64,000 nt of DNA, from positions 62,001 through 126,000 of the forward strand of contig NZ_JBBVGR010000003.1 in the NCBI RefSeq assembly GCF_038148855.1, given 5' to 3'. Of the stretch, positions 26,781 through 35,720 are shown piece after piece. A program made the position numbers and the translations under genes. Within the stretch, counting starts at the first letter, position 1. Every line of letters starts with the position of its first letter. The stretch comes from Phycobacter sedimenti (GTDB taxonomy: Bacteria; Pseudomonadota; Alphaproteobacteria; Rhodobacterales; Rhodobacteraceae). The notes below the pieces were generated by a model. That model saw nothing but the letters and a program-made list of their open reading frames with translations. It was not told where the DNA came from and searched no databases.

Positions 26781-28091
26781 TTAAACTGACAGTTCTGCTG
26801 CCAACTCGCTGGAGAGAAGCAAGCTTTGAAGCCGATCAATTATGTTTTCACCATTCGCTACATCAATGCTGGCTATCTCCAATGTTGTCGTTTGACCGGT
26901 TATTCGGTGTCTAGCCTGGACAAGCTCTGTTGCACCCAGCCCTGGATGATGTGGATAAAGAAGAGTAAGCCGAGGCGCACAATACAGCTGTGCATAGGCC
27001 ATCATCTGGTAGACGTCGCCTTGGGAAACTCCTTGTTTTCGATCATCAATGCGGGAGGAAATCCGCTTCCACTTCGTGTCAATCAAATGGATAACCTGCC
27101 CCGCACGCCAGATCAGGATATCGGGTTTGGTCTGGAACACAGCGCGTTCATCTTCAAGCGATGTCAGGCAGAACAGTCTCCCGCCCTGTAGAGAGACCCG
27201 ATACTCCGTGCTTGCCAAGGCGCGTGTGACCAGTCGGCCGACATATTCCTCGAAAAGTGTATTCATCTCAAAGAGAAGCGCAGTACCTCGCCCCGCCCCG
27301 GCACTCGTCGTTTGGTAGCGGCTACGCAGAAACAGTTGCGCCATCCCGAACAATTCCTGCCAAGCCCGGTTGGTCCGGTCGATAACGACTTCGTCCCATT
27401 TCAGCGCAGACACAGCGACTTCGGCAATATCAGCGTAGACGAAAGCCAATTCGCGCAAGCGCTGTTGGTTGGACGGGCTACGGGACATTCTGAAGAGATG
27501 TGCGACCGTGGCTTTCATGATGCGGTTCAGAGCGATGTCCTCAGAGAGCTCATCGAACTTGCAGGCAAGCCGTGAGGGGTTCGCTGCGTGGCGTGTAAAT
27601 TGACGAGGCAGATTGAGCGTCCCGCGCAACGCCGAAAGGTCTTCCTCTTGGACGATATATCGCCGCGGCATGCCGCGACGAACGGCATCGGTCAGCTTGC
27701 TGCAGAAAATGCGGATGAGAATTTCCAGAAGCGTTTCGCGCTGCCAGTCAAGCTCTGTGAATTGGCCTGTCTCCATCTTTAGGTCGAGCGCGACAGCAAG
27801 CATGTGAACAAGGCGTTTGCGAATGGCAGCGTTTTGCATTGCTTCACCATCCTGCACCTCGACATCGATCTTAGGAAGGATCTCGAGACTGCACTCGTCG
27901 GTCGCCAAGACGCCGACGATACCACGCGCTCGCAGTTCATGGCGCCGATCCTCAAGCACTCCGCCGCCGCTGCCGGCAAAGGTAGATTTCTTGGCGAGCG
28001 CCGCGAGACGCTCGGCAAAATGCTCGGGAATGCAGCCGTCCCCTTCGCCGTGGGGCAACGTTTCCCATTCGCGCAGGGTGAAGGCCGGCAT
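26781..28091 (-). CDS. mcrC: McrC-type nuclease subunit of a modification-dependent restriction system
   Basis: This is a 436-residue McrC. The N-terminal part binds the McrB ring; the C-terminal part is a PD-(D/E)xK nuclease, with KPDILIW and then HLIDTKWKR in the Asp ... Asp-x-Lys pattern. McrBC cleaves DNA that contains modified cytosines, translocating with GTP. The ATG at 28091 overlaps the mcrB stop by one base (TGATG). A longer upstream start is possible but less likely. It is followed by a terminator at 26662-26683. Confidence 0.93.
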   Translation of the reverse strand: MPAFTLREWETLPHGEGDGCIPEHFAERLAALAKKSTFAGSGGGVLEDRRHELRARGIVGVLATDECSLEILPKIDVEVQDGEAMQNAAIRKRLVHMLAVALDLKMETGQFTELDWQRETLLEILIRIFCSKLTDAVRRGMPRRYIVQEEDLSALRGTLNLPRQFTRHAANPSRLACKFDELSEDIALNRIMKATVAHLFRMSRSPSNQQRLRELAFVYADIAEVAVSALKWDEVVIDRTNRAWQELFGMAQLFLRSRYQTTSAGAGRGTALLFEMNTLFEEYVGRLVTRALASTEYRVSLQGGRLFCLTSLEDERAVFQTKPDILIWRAGQVIHLIDTKWKRISSRIDDRKQGVSQGDVYQMMAYAQLYCAPRLTLLYPHHPGLGATELVQARHRITGQTTTLEIASIDVANGENIIDRLQSLLLSSELAAELSV

Positions 28092-31000
28092 CAGGCCGCA
28101 AACTCCGAGAAGTCGAATTTGTCTTTGACCGTCCACCGCAGCTTTTCGCTAGAAAAGTCGTCTTCAGTCATGCCTCCGGGTACCGCAATTTGTTTGGCGT
28201 CAAGGAAGCGGGCGGGACCGTGAGTAGAGTCGCCAAGAACAGCTGCGACCTTGGACCAGTCCTCATAGAAATACTCAGCCAGAAGCGGGATCACCTTGTC
28301 TCGCATGACGCTCTCGATATCCGACCGCGTCTGGCAGCTGGTGAAGTACGCGTGCCCGATTTGATGCTCCCGGTCGAACAGATACTCAATTCGCTCGTTG
28401 ATCGTAGACAGCAGCTTTTGCAGATCAATACCCTCAACGTTGTTCGACAGAACTAAAGGGTCGGGCATCAGTTCCTTGAAAGAAAACCGGCGGCGTAGTG
28501 CTGTGTCCAACAGCGCGATGGAGCGATCGGCGGTGTTCATCGTACCGATGACATGGAGGTTCTGAGGCACGCCAAAGGACTTCTTGGAATAGGGAAGCGT
28601 GAGGCGGATTTCGTTGTCCATCCCGAGCCGCTTGTCGGGCTCGAGAAGCGTGATCAGCTCGCCGAAGACCTTCGAGATGTTCGCCCGGTTGATCTCGTCG
28701 ATGATGAGGACATGCGGTCTTGCCTCGCGATGGACCGGTTCACCGCCGCTATTCATGTAGCTTTCGAGGGCAACGGTATCGAGGCGGGCCCGATCGAGAG
28801 CATAGATCGACTTCATGGTGAAGTTGCTATCGTAGATCTCGGAGGCGGGAACCCCATCCCTGTCCACCCAGAGCCATCGCACGGACCGCCGGTGGCAGTA
28901 TTTCCGGTTGTCCCGCTGCCGGTATTGATATTCGCCCGTGACCTCGCCGATGGCCCGGAACAGGCGGTTACCCTTGGTGACAACGATGATGTCTTCGAAG
29001 TCCAACTGGTTACGGAACACGTCCACTTGGCTTACCTGACCCGACTGCAGAGTAACCTTGCCTTCGCGCTCACCTTGGGCACGACAAGCCTCCAGTATCT
29101 CCTCGACATCGGAAAACCTGTCGTCGGAGAAGTCGATGTCCTCCCAGCCGAGGAGCGCGTGCCCCTCGGAAATGGCCTCCTCGAACAGGTAGCCCTCCGC
29201 GGCCACGTTGGCGCGCGCGATCGACATCTTGAAGACGTGGCGCCCATCGAGGGAAAGGACGTTCTCTCGCGGCACGGTCGGTACGCCCTTCTCCGCACGC
29301 TCCGAGATGCGTCTGAAGATCCCGGGGACCGGCTCCAGCCGAAACCCAGTGCCCGCCGAGCTGTCTTCGGAATGATCCGTAGTCGGTCGCAGCCCCTCGA
29401 CGAACTCCTCGTAGGACATCGACTGGTGGAAGGTCACGAATTCGATGCGCCCTTCGCTCACGAGGCTACGGTACGTGCTCATGAGCTCTGCTCGGCTATT
29501 CTGTCCAGTAAAGAAAGCGGCAGCCTCGTCACCCAAGCACAGCCGTACTGCTTCCCATGCCGTCTGATACGTTTTTCCCGTGCCCGGCGGGCCGTAGAGG
29601 ATCAAGTTTACGGCAGAAGGCGAAGCTTCATTGTTTGTGTCGGTCACGGTGTCCGCCTCCGGTTGGGAATTGAGCGTATATGTGAAAACGGTCGAGCTGC
29701 TTGGATTCGGTTCGGTACTCTTGGGCGACGGAACTTGCGCAAGTTTCTGGAATTTTTCACCGCCAAGGGCCTGACAGATGTTCGGGAACGCGTCTTTCTG
29801 CCCGATCGCCGTTGCAAGGTCTCCTGCGCGGATGCAGACCTCCTTGGCCGCCTTTTCCCGAGCAGGTTCGATGAAATAGTTCAGGGCGCAAAGCCTGATC
29901 CGGTCGGCGCCCTCCATCAGGTGTTCATAGCGCTCAGGGCGCTCGGTGGGCTGATCGTTTTGGTCGACGATGATGTAACCGGCGTTGTGAAGACGGGAAG
30001 CAGCATCCGCCTTCTGTCCCCATCCACCGTTTAGTTCTGTCTTGCCGAGAATGAAGCCAATTAGCGGTTTGGTCGGATATACTCGGTTTTCGCGCTCACG
30101 CGATGACCGGACCCAATAGTCGCGTGGCTCACCGAAAGCACCAAAGATATCGCTATGCGCCCCGTTCGCACGGTAGCTGTCGTATGCGTCCATCGCGGTT
30201 TCAATCTGGGCTCGATCGATTTCCTGGCTCTTTCCGCCTTCCTCCATCGCATAGTTATGGACGACCCAAAGCGCACTTTGAACGTCGATCATATCTCGAG
30301 GTGCGAGGCCACGCTCTTCGAATGCCTGACGTACTGCCGTCATAAAGCGCATCTCATCCGCGTATGTCTCGGCAAGCGTTGAATGCTTCGGGAATGGTGT
30401 TCCTACTGCTTCGCGCCATAGATCCTGCCGAACCGTATGCCGGATGTAGACTGCCTGATCTGGCCATAGATGAAAGAAAATGAACTCGCCGATCTGCCTC
30501 GCCGCGTCTTCCGTGCCTTTCGGCACGGCCTTTTTCCAAATGCCTGCGAAGACGTCGAGCGCCGCCGCGTGTTCTTCCGGTGATCTAAGTGCAGCACGTA
30601 CAAGCGACGCAACGGCGGGATCGAGAAGCCCGTGGTCAGCATTGCTCTTCGGGCTTAGAGGTTCGCTCGTGCGCCAATCCAAAAGGTTATTAGAGTCAGT
30701 CGCTGCGGTGAAAACGGCTACAGTAATCGAGCTGTCATCCCCTGCGCTTTCCAGGGCCGGGCGCAGCTTGTTGATCGTTGCCAGTTTGTAGTTTCGTTCT
30801 GCTTCATCAAAATCTGGATCCGGGCGATCGAAGCGTTCGAGGCTTGGAAAGAAGTGTTGCAGACGATCTATCCAGCGCTTCACGGCAGTCGGGTCGAGGT
30901 GAAAGTCTCCCGCAAAGCCAAGAGCGGTCAGAGCGGCGCACGCTCTATCAGGATCGAGGTCACCAAGCTTCCAAGCGTCTATGTCTTGAAAACCTTTTGA

Positions 31001-31312
31001 CTTGAGCCCGCTGTGGCGACCTTCACTATCGCTTCCGGATGGCGGTTTCCTGCTGGGATCCAGACCCGCATCCTGCAGAGCACGCACATGGCTTTCATGA
31101 AACCAGAGGTTTGGGCGATCGTTCGTGTACTCGAGACAGAGCGGCCGACCCTGCGGATCGATCAGTGGGCCAAGATAGAGGCTTGCATCGTAATCCGGGT
31201 TTGGCCGCAGTTTCGAGTTTCGAATGACTTCAAACACTGCACGGCGATTAGCCGAGGGCTTTCGCTTTGTTTCAAGTTCGGAGATGCGGTTTGTGAAACT
31301 GCTCCAGTCCAT
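28091..31312 (-). CDS. mcrB: McrB-type AAA+ GTPase of the restriction system
   Basis: This is a 1073-residue motor subunit. The first ~540 residues are a recognition region with no recognised motif, including a RVYPTKPLIGFILGKTELN block near 410-425. The AAA+ domain has Walker A GPPGTGKT (574-581) and Walker B/McrB signature VLIIDEINRANISKVFGELI. Sensor I NLHVIGTMNTADRS and an arginine-finger segment LDTALRRRFSF follow. Between Walker A and B lies an inserted segment of about 150 residues (HVFKMSIARANVAAEGYLF to EVTGEYQYR) that looks like an EVE-type domain, which binds modified bases in other proteins. The start is 6 bases after the stop of the upstream nuclease/helicase gene. Confidence 0.93.
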   Translation of the reverse strand: MDWSSFTNRISELETKRKPSANRRAVFEVIRNSKLRPNPDYDASLYLGPLIDPQGRPLCLEYTNDRPNLWFHESHVRALQDAGLDPSRKPPSGSDSEGRHSGLKSKGFQDIDAWKLGDLDPDRACAALTALGFAGDFHLDPTAVKRWIDRLQHFFPSLERFDRPDPDFDEAERNYKLATINKLRPALESAGDDSSITVAVFTAATDSNNLLDWRTSEPLSPKSNADHGLLDPAVASLVRAALRSPEEHAAALDVFAGIWKKAVPKGTEDAARQIGEFIFFHLWPDQAVYIRHTVRQDLWREAVGTPFPKHSTLAETYADEMRFMTAVRQAFEERGLAPRDMIDVQSALWVVHNYAMEEGGKSQEIDRAQIETAMDAYDSYRANGAHSDIFGAFGEPRDYWVRSSRERENRVYPTKPLIGFILGKTELNGGWGQKADAASRLHNAGYIIVDQNDQPTERPERYEHLMEGADRIRLCALNYFIEPAREKAAKEVCIRAGDLATAIGQKDAFPNICQALGGEKFQKLAQVPSPKSTEPNPSSSTVFTYTLNSQPEADTVTDTNNEASPSAVNLILYGPPGTGKTYQTAWEAVRLCLGDEAAAFFTGQNSRAELMSTYRSLVSEGRIEFVTFHQSMSYEEFVEGLRPTTDHSEDSSAGTGFRLEPVPGIFRRISERAEKGVPTVPRENVLSLDGRHVFKMSIARANVAAEGYLFEEAISEGHALLGWEDIDFSDDRFSDVEEILEACRAQGEREGKVTLQSGQVSQVDVFRNQLDFEDIIVVTKGNRLFRAIGEVTGEYQYRQRDNRKYCHRRSVRWLWVDRDGVPASEIYDSNFTMKSIYALDRARLDTVALESYMNSGGEPVHREARPHVLIIDEINRANISKVFGELITLLEPDKRLGMDNEIRLTLPYSKKSFGVPQNLHVIGTMNTADRSIALLDTALRRRFSFKELMPDPLVLSNNVEGIDLQKLLSTINERIEYLFDREHQIGHAYFTSCQTRSDIESVMRDKVIPLLAEYFYEDWSKVAAVLGDSTHGPARFLDAKQIAVPGGMTEDDFSSEKLRWTVKDKFDFSEFAA

Positions 31313-31318
31313 TTTCCC

Positions 31319-34300
31319 CTATCTCTTTGATTCTGTTTGACAGTTTTTCAGCGCGCATAGCGTGTTGACCAGCTGCATTTGCTCAACAGTATTACACTTT
31401 GCCTCACGCAATCGCGGAGCTCCAAATGCCAATGCGAGTCCCTTGGCGCGTGACACCGCGACATTGATGCGGTTCAGAGAAAACAGAAACTCCATCCCGC
31501 GCGAGGTTTCTTCGGCGGAAGATGCCGTCATGGAAACCAGGCAGACTGGCGCCTCTTGCCCCTGAAACTTGTCCACGGTTCCGACGCGGACGCCTGAAGG
31601 AAGGGCATCCCGCAAAGCGTTTACTTGTGCGTTGTATGGGGCGACGACGATGATGTCCGTCTCGCGCATCGGCCGCGTGCTGCCGTCCTTCTCCGTCCAG
31701 CTGCCGTCGAGGAGGTCAGTGACGGTTTTGCCAATAGCGTCGACTTCTTCCTGTGCGATCTGTGCATTTCCCTCATGGGGGACAGGCACCCAGAAAGCTC
31801 CGGCTTCGGGGAGCGCCGTGCCTGTCACGCACTGGTGAGCCGTATCAGGATGGCTGGTCAGTCGGCCTTCATAGACCTGCTCCGAGATGAACCGACAGAC
31901 TTCAGGATGCATACGCCGGGATGTGGGAAGGAAAATGCCCCGTTCGGCTGGAACCGTCGCATGCTCACCGAGCATCCAATCCAGGCACGACAGGTTCGCA
32001 GGCTCGGGATGTGCCCCCTGAATGACCTGCGGCAACTGGCGTGGGTCGCCCACGAGGACGATGTTTCGCGCGGCACGCCCCATGGCGACCATGTTGGCAA
32101 GTCCGACCTGGCCTGCCTCGTCCACGAACAGCCAATCAAAGGCCTGAACATTTTCGTCGCGCGAGAAGAACCACGCGGTGCCGCCCACGACATGCCCGCT
32201 TCTGGCGGCTTCTGCGTTGTCGGTCGTACGATGAACATCGCAATCTTCGGGGTAACCATCCTCGCTGCCAGAAACCTTGTGCACGAGTTCGAGATTGATC
32301 GGCAGGTCTTGGTCTTCCAACGCTGAAAGACAGCCCATCAGCACATTCCTGATAGCCTCGTGGCTGTTGGATGCGACGCCGACGCGATGGCCCTTGCGCA
32401 CCAAAGACAGGATCGCGCGCGCGCTCACATAGGTCTTGCCGGTACCGGGTGGTCCCTGGATCGGCAGGACTGTTCCATCCATGTCATTCACCACGGCAAT
32501 GGTGCCTGCAACGGGGTCTGCCCCGCCCAGAAGATCGCCCCTTGGACCGACGAAGCGGAGACGCGGCGCTGCGCGCGACAGCAGGTCATCCACGGCCGTG
32601 TACCGGCGTGCGCCGCACTGATCGGCAATTAAATCACGCAAAGCACCGGCAATGACGCCTGTCTGGATCGGCCAGTTCGGATGCAGCGTCAGTTTATCCG
32701 CCAGAAGATCGGCCTTACCCCGGCCTGCTTTGACGGTGATCTGACGAGCGCGGCGATCCATTGACTCGATCTCAACCGTTGTAGGTGGGCCACCGAATAC
32801 AGGAACCGTCGCCTTCTTACCGCTCCGCAGTTTCGTTTCCTGTTCGGGATAGGTGTATCGGCGCGCGAAGGATCGCTTGACGGGTTCGACAGGGCCCGCT
32901 GCCTCAAGCCCGCCAAGCGCATCGAGATCGTCGAGCAGATCATCTTCGTCCTTCGCAGCGCTATCGAATACGGCCCATTGCGCGGGCTTCACCTCGCGGC
33001 TGTGAAAAACGCCGAGGTTGAACAACATATCCTGCCGCGCCTCGGGCAAGCCAGACTCTGCCAGCATGCTCCGCAATGCTTGCGTATCGGCATCCTGTTC
33101 GACCTCTTTATCGCCTGCATCCGGGGCAAGTGTCGGCCAAGGGCCACCAGGCCGGATGCCAACCAGCCAGTCGCGCAATTCCTCGGTCGAGATACAATCG
33201 ACGCGGTTGTAATCCTCGATCTCGTCCAGAATCTGCTGGTCCTGTGTTTCCCGCCAGCGCTCATAGGCCACGACGGAACCACCCGCTGTCTTGACCTCGC
33301 CGTCGCGCTTGCGGTCGTAAAAGGCCTCCATCGATTTGATGGAATAGTTCGGCTCCGATCCGATCAGCCCGCCGCGGACCACGGCGAATAGATCGACGAA
33401 ACGGCGTTCCCTTAGCAGCCGGTCAAGGAAAGCCTCTCCGATCCCATATTTCGTGGTCAGGCGTTTGAGCGCTGTGATCTCGTAGGGCGCGTAGTGATAG
33501 ATACGCGCATTGGGGTACTGTGAAATCCGCGCGCGAAAAAACGCCAGCAAGTCGGACAATGCCCGCGCTTCTGCGTCGTGGTCATGGGCCCAGAACGCCT
33601 TGAACTCCCCGTCGAACCAGATGCCGTGCAGGTATTCAAGGCCGCCCTCGTAGTGTGGATCGCCTTCAATGTCGTAGAACAGGTCACCCGGCTGTGGTTC
33701 CGGCAAAAGGTCGAAGCCCTTGCCAGGCTCGGGCGCACGCAGTTCGAAATCCGGTTCCCCGGTTTTGCGGGCCTGCTGCAGGCGGGCTTGAGTGACCAAA
33801 CGGGCTTGGGTGTTTTCGGCCATTCCGCGCACTGGGTGATCGAGCGTCGAGAGAGCCTCCAATGTGTGAACACCCGCGGCTTCCAACTTCTTCACCTGAC
33901 CACGGCTGATGTTGGCGACATTGAACAAGCTGTCTTCGGCGTGCCAGACGCTGTTGCAATGTTCGGCCCAGCGGCACAGGCCGCAATCGGCACATGGTAT
34001 AGGGCGGGTCGACGGTGGATCAGCGACGAAGGCTTCCAGCCGTTGTCGCGCCATCCGAGCATAGGAAGAGTAGTCCGCCAGGCGCAGAGTCGCGCGCGTG
34101 CCGTCGCCCAATTCGACATGCGCAAACTCGGGCACCACCCCCTGAATTTCCGCCAAAAGATCGGAATACAGAACCAGCTGAAGCACATGTTTGGGATCGG
34201 CCCGACGTTTCAGCTTGGTGTCGGCCACCTCGTAGCTGAACGATCCGAACGCCGAGGGTGTCTCGACACGTTCCAGGAAGTCGGACCAGCCGCCCCAGTT

Positions 34301-34615
34301 TCCCGACAGAAACGCGCCCTGAAATACGACGTCCGGACCAGCAGCGAGAGCCGCGCGCGTGGCTTCGGCGTTTTCGCCAAGTTTGCCGCGCGCGATTTCC
34401 ATGACCGTGCGCCCTGCTTTCTTGAGATGTGCAAGGTGCGCCGCCTCATGCGCATCGCCCTGCTTTTGCAACAGTGCTGCGTCCTCGGTGTCTTCTCCCG
34501 GCTCCGGGCCCGTTCCGCGCATATGTGCCAGATCAAGGGTGGTCGCATGTGCGCACCCTGTGAAGCGCATGAGATCCGTGGCGGACAAAAATATGCGACC
34601 GTCGAGATCCCTCAT
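31319..34615 (-). CDS. TM0106-type RecB-like nuclease fused to an SF1 helicase
   Basis: This protein has 1098 residues. An N-terminal Cas4/RecB-like nuclease part carries an early Cys (RFTGCAHAT) and a later C-x2-C-x2-C-x5-C cluster (PCADCGLCRWAEHC) suggesting an iron-sulfur site. An RNase H-like exonuclease part follows (FYDIEGDP ... YNRVDC). The C-terminal half is a DNA2/UPF1-like SF1 helicase with Walker A GPPGTGKT, WLFVDEAGQ, LVGDPRQLPQ, VGTVDKFQGQE and NVAVSRAKG. The ATG at 34615 has GGAG 5 bases upstream and is preferred to a start 27 bases earlier. It ends 6 bases before mcrB, so it is the first gene of an operon with mcrBC and is divergent from the WYL regulator. It probably belongs to the same defence unit. 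Confidence 0.82.
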   Translation of the reverse strand: MRDLDGRIFLSATDLMRFTGCAHATTLDLAHMRGTGPEPGEDTEDAALLQKQGDAHEAAHLAHLKKAGRTVMEIARGKLGENAEATRAALAAGPDVVFQGAFLSGNWGGWSDFLERVETPSAFGSFSYEVADTKLKRRADPKHVLQLVLYSDLLAEIQGVVPEFAHVELGDGTRATLRLADYSSYARMARQRLEAFVADPPSTRPIPCADCGLCRWAEHCNSVWHAEDSLFNVANISRGQVKKLEAAGVHTLEALSTLDHPVRGMAENTQARLVTQARLQQARKTGEPDFELRAPEPGKGFDLLPEPQPGDLFYDIEGDPHYEGGLEYLHGIWFDGEFKAFWAHDHDAEARALSDLLAFFRARISQYPNARIYHYAPYEITALKRLTTKYGIGEAFLDRLLRERRFVDLFAVVRGGLIGSEPNYSIKSMEAFYDRKRDGEVKTAGGSVVAYERWRETQDQQILDEIEDYNRVDCISTEELRDWLVGIRPGGPWPTLAPDAGDKEVEQDADTQALRSMLAESGLPEARQDMLFNLGVFHSREVKPAQWAVFDSAAKDEDDLLDDLDALGGLEAAGPVEPVKRSFARRYTYPEQETKLRSGKKATVPVFGGPPTTVEIESMDRRARQITVKAGRGKADLLADKLTLHPNWPIQTGVIAGALRDLIADQCGARRYTAVDDLLSRAAPRLRFVGPRGDLLGGADPVAGTIAVVNDMDGTVLPIQGPPGTGKTYVSARAILSLVRKGHRVGVASNSHEAIRNVLMGCLSALEDQDLPINLELVHKVSGSEDGYPEDCDVHRTTDNAEAARSGHVVGGTAWFFSRDENVQAFDWLFVDEAGQVGLANMVAMGRAARNIVLVGDPRQLPQVIQGAHPEPANLSCLDWMLGEHATVPAERGIFLPTSRRMHPEVCRFISEQVYEGRLTSHPDTAHQCVTGTALPEAGAFWVPVPHEGNAQIAQEEVDAIGKTVTDLLDGSWTEKDGSTRPMRETDIIVVAPYNAQVNALRDALPSGVRVGTVDKFQGQEAPVCLVSMTASSAEETSRGMEFLFSLNRINVAVSRAKGLALAFGAPRLREAKCNTVEQMQLVNTLCALKNCQTESKR

Positions 34616-34720
34616 GGCTACTCCATTACCTATGCAAATCAATCTCCAAGGGAATCACCTCGACAGACCGCAAGGTCATCAATACCGTTTGAGGGTGTCA
34701 ATTTCTGGCATGGAGATCAA
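34616..34720. promoter_or_regulatory. Divergent promoter region of the nuclease-helicase/mcrBC operon and the WYL regulator
   Basis: This 105-base interval separates two divergent starts, each with its own ribosome site (GGAG before each ATG). It must hold both promoters and is the natural place for the operator of the WYL protein. I could not define a palindrome with confidence. Confidence 0.55.
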
Positions 34721-35704
34721 ATGTCTTTTGCAAAAGCGCAGGATTTGCTTCGCCTTGCCCAGATGGCGGCCTCTCGCCGAGGTGGCGTCAGCCTCGAGGA
34801 CATCTGCGCCGAGTTCGATGTGTCGCATCGCACTGCTCAACGGATGACTGAGGCTCTCGAAGCAACTTTCGTGAACGTTTCGACCGCAGACGACGCAGAA
34901 AGACGGCGTTACTGGCGGATGGACGCACCCTTGCCGGACCGACTGCAGCCCCGACAGGAAACGGCGATCGAGGCGCTGGAAATTGCGACACGTACCGCAC
35001 GCGAAGAAGGGCGAATACGGCATTCACGCGCATTGGAGGATCTCCGCGACGGGTTGCTGGCGCGATTGAATCCAAGGGACGCGCTTCGGTCGGAAGCCGA
35101 TGCAGAGGCAGTGCTGGCTGGATTGGGCCAAGTCACGCGCCCCGGCCCTACCGTCACACTGAAGCCTGCCGTGACAGATGCCGTCATCGAAGCCCTGCGC
35201 GGTCCGTTCAGGCTGCGCGTCTGCTATGGCGCTCAGGACGCTGCGCCGCGTGTGATCGAGCCGCATGGCATGCTACTGGGGCACCGCACCTATCTCGTCG
35301 CACGGCAACCCGCGCGTGGAGAAGACATCCTGAACTTCCGCATGGATCGGATTCATGAAGCGGAGGTTCTGAACGAAAGCTTCCAACTGGCCTCGGGTTT
35401 CTCCTTAGAGACCTATGCCGCTCAGGCGTTTGGTGTCTACCAAGACCCCGAACAATACGGCGAAGTCGTGTGGCGCTTCTCACCGGAAGCCGCTGAGCGA
35501 GCCGCCGAATTCCGTTTCCACCCAACCCAAGTTGTCGAGCTTCAGGACGATGGCAGCCTGATCGTCAGGTTCAAGGCGGCGGGCTGGCTGGAAATGGCAT
35601 GGCACCTCTATCAATGGGGCGACAAGGTCGACGTGTTGGCGCCCCAAGGCTTGCGCGAATTGATTGCGGGCCACCAGAGGTCGGATTTCGACGCTCTGCC
35701 ATGA
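34721..35704 (+). CDS. WYL-domain transcriptional regulator
   Basis: This is a 327-residue regulator. It has an N-terminal winged helix (QMAASRRGGVSLEDICAEF, then DVSHRTAQRMTEALEATF), a WYL domain (FRLRVCYGAQDAAPRVIEPH, then GMLLGHRTYLVAR) and a C-terminal WCX-like region. The ATG at 34721 is preceded by GGAG at 34712-34715; the longer open frame upstream runs antisense to the helicase and is discarded. WYL proteins of the BrxR/CapW type repress defence operons and respond to ligands or DNA ends. Its divergent position from the nuclease/helicase-mcrBC operon suggests it controls that operon. Confidence 0.88.
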   Translation: MSFAKAQDLLRLAQMAASRRGGVSLEDICAEFDVSHRTAQRMTEALEATFVNVSTADDAERRRYWRMDAPLPDRLQPRQETAIEALEIATRTAREEGRIRHSRALEDLRDGLLARLNPRDALRSEADAEAVLAGLGQVTRPGPTVTLKPAVTDAVIEALRGPFRLRVCYGAQDAAPRVIEPHGMLLGHRTYLVARQPARGEDILNFRMDRIHEAEVLNESFQLASGFSLETYAAQAFGVYQDPEQYGEVVWRFSPEAAERAAEFRFHPTQVVELQDDGSLIVRFKAAGWLEMAWHLYQWGDKVDVLAPQGLRELIAGHQRSDFDALP

Positions 35705-35720
35705 CCGTATCGAAAAAGGA

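Noticed and set aside
28553..30034. 493-codon plus-strand frame opposite mcrB
   Set aside because: mcrB has all AAA+ motifs in the other strand; the antisense product has none.
33578..34720. 381-codon upstream extension of the WYL regulator
   Set aside because: Antisense to the nuclease-helicase; the true start is ATG 34721 with GGAG in front.
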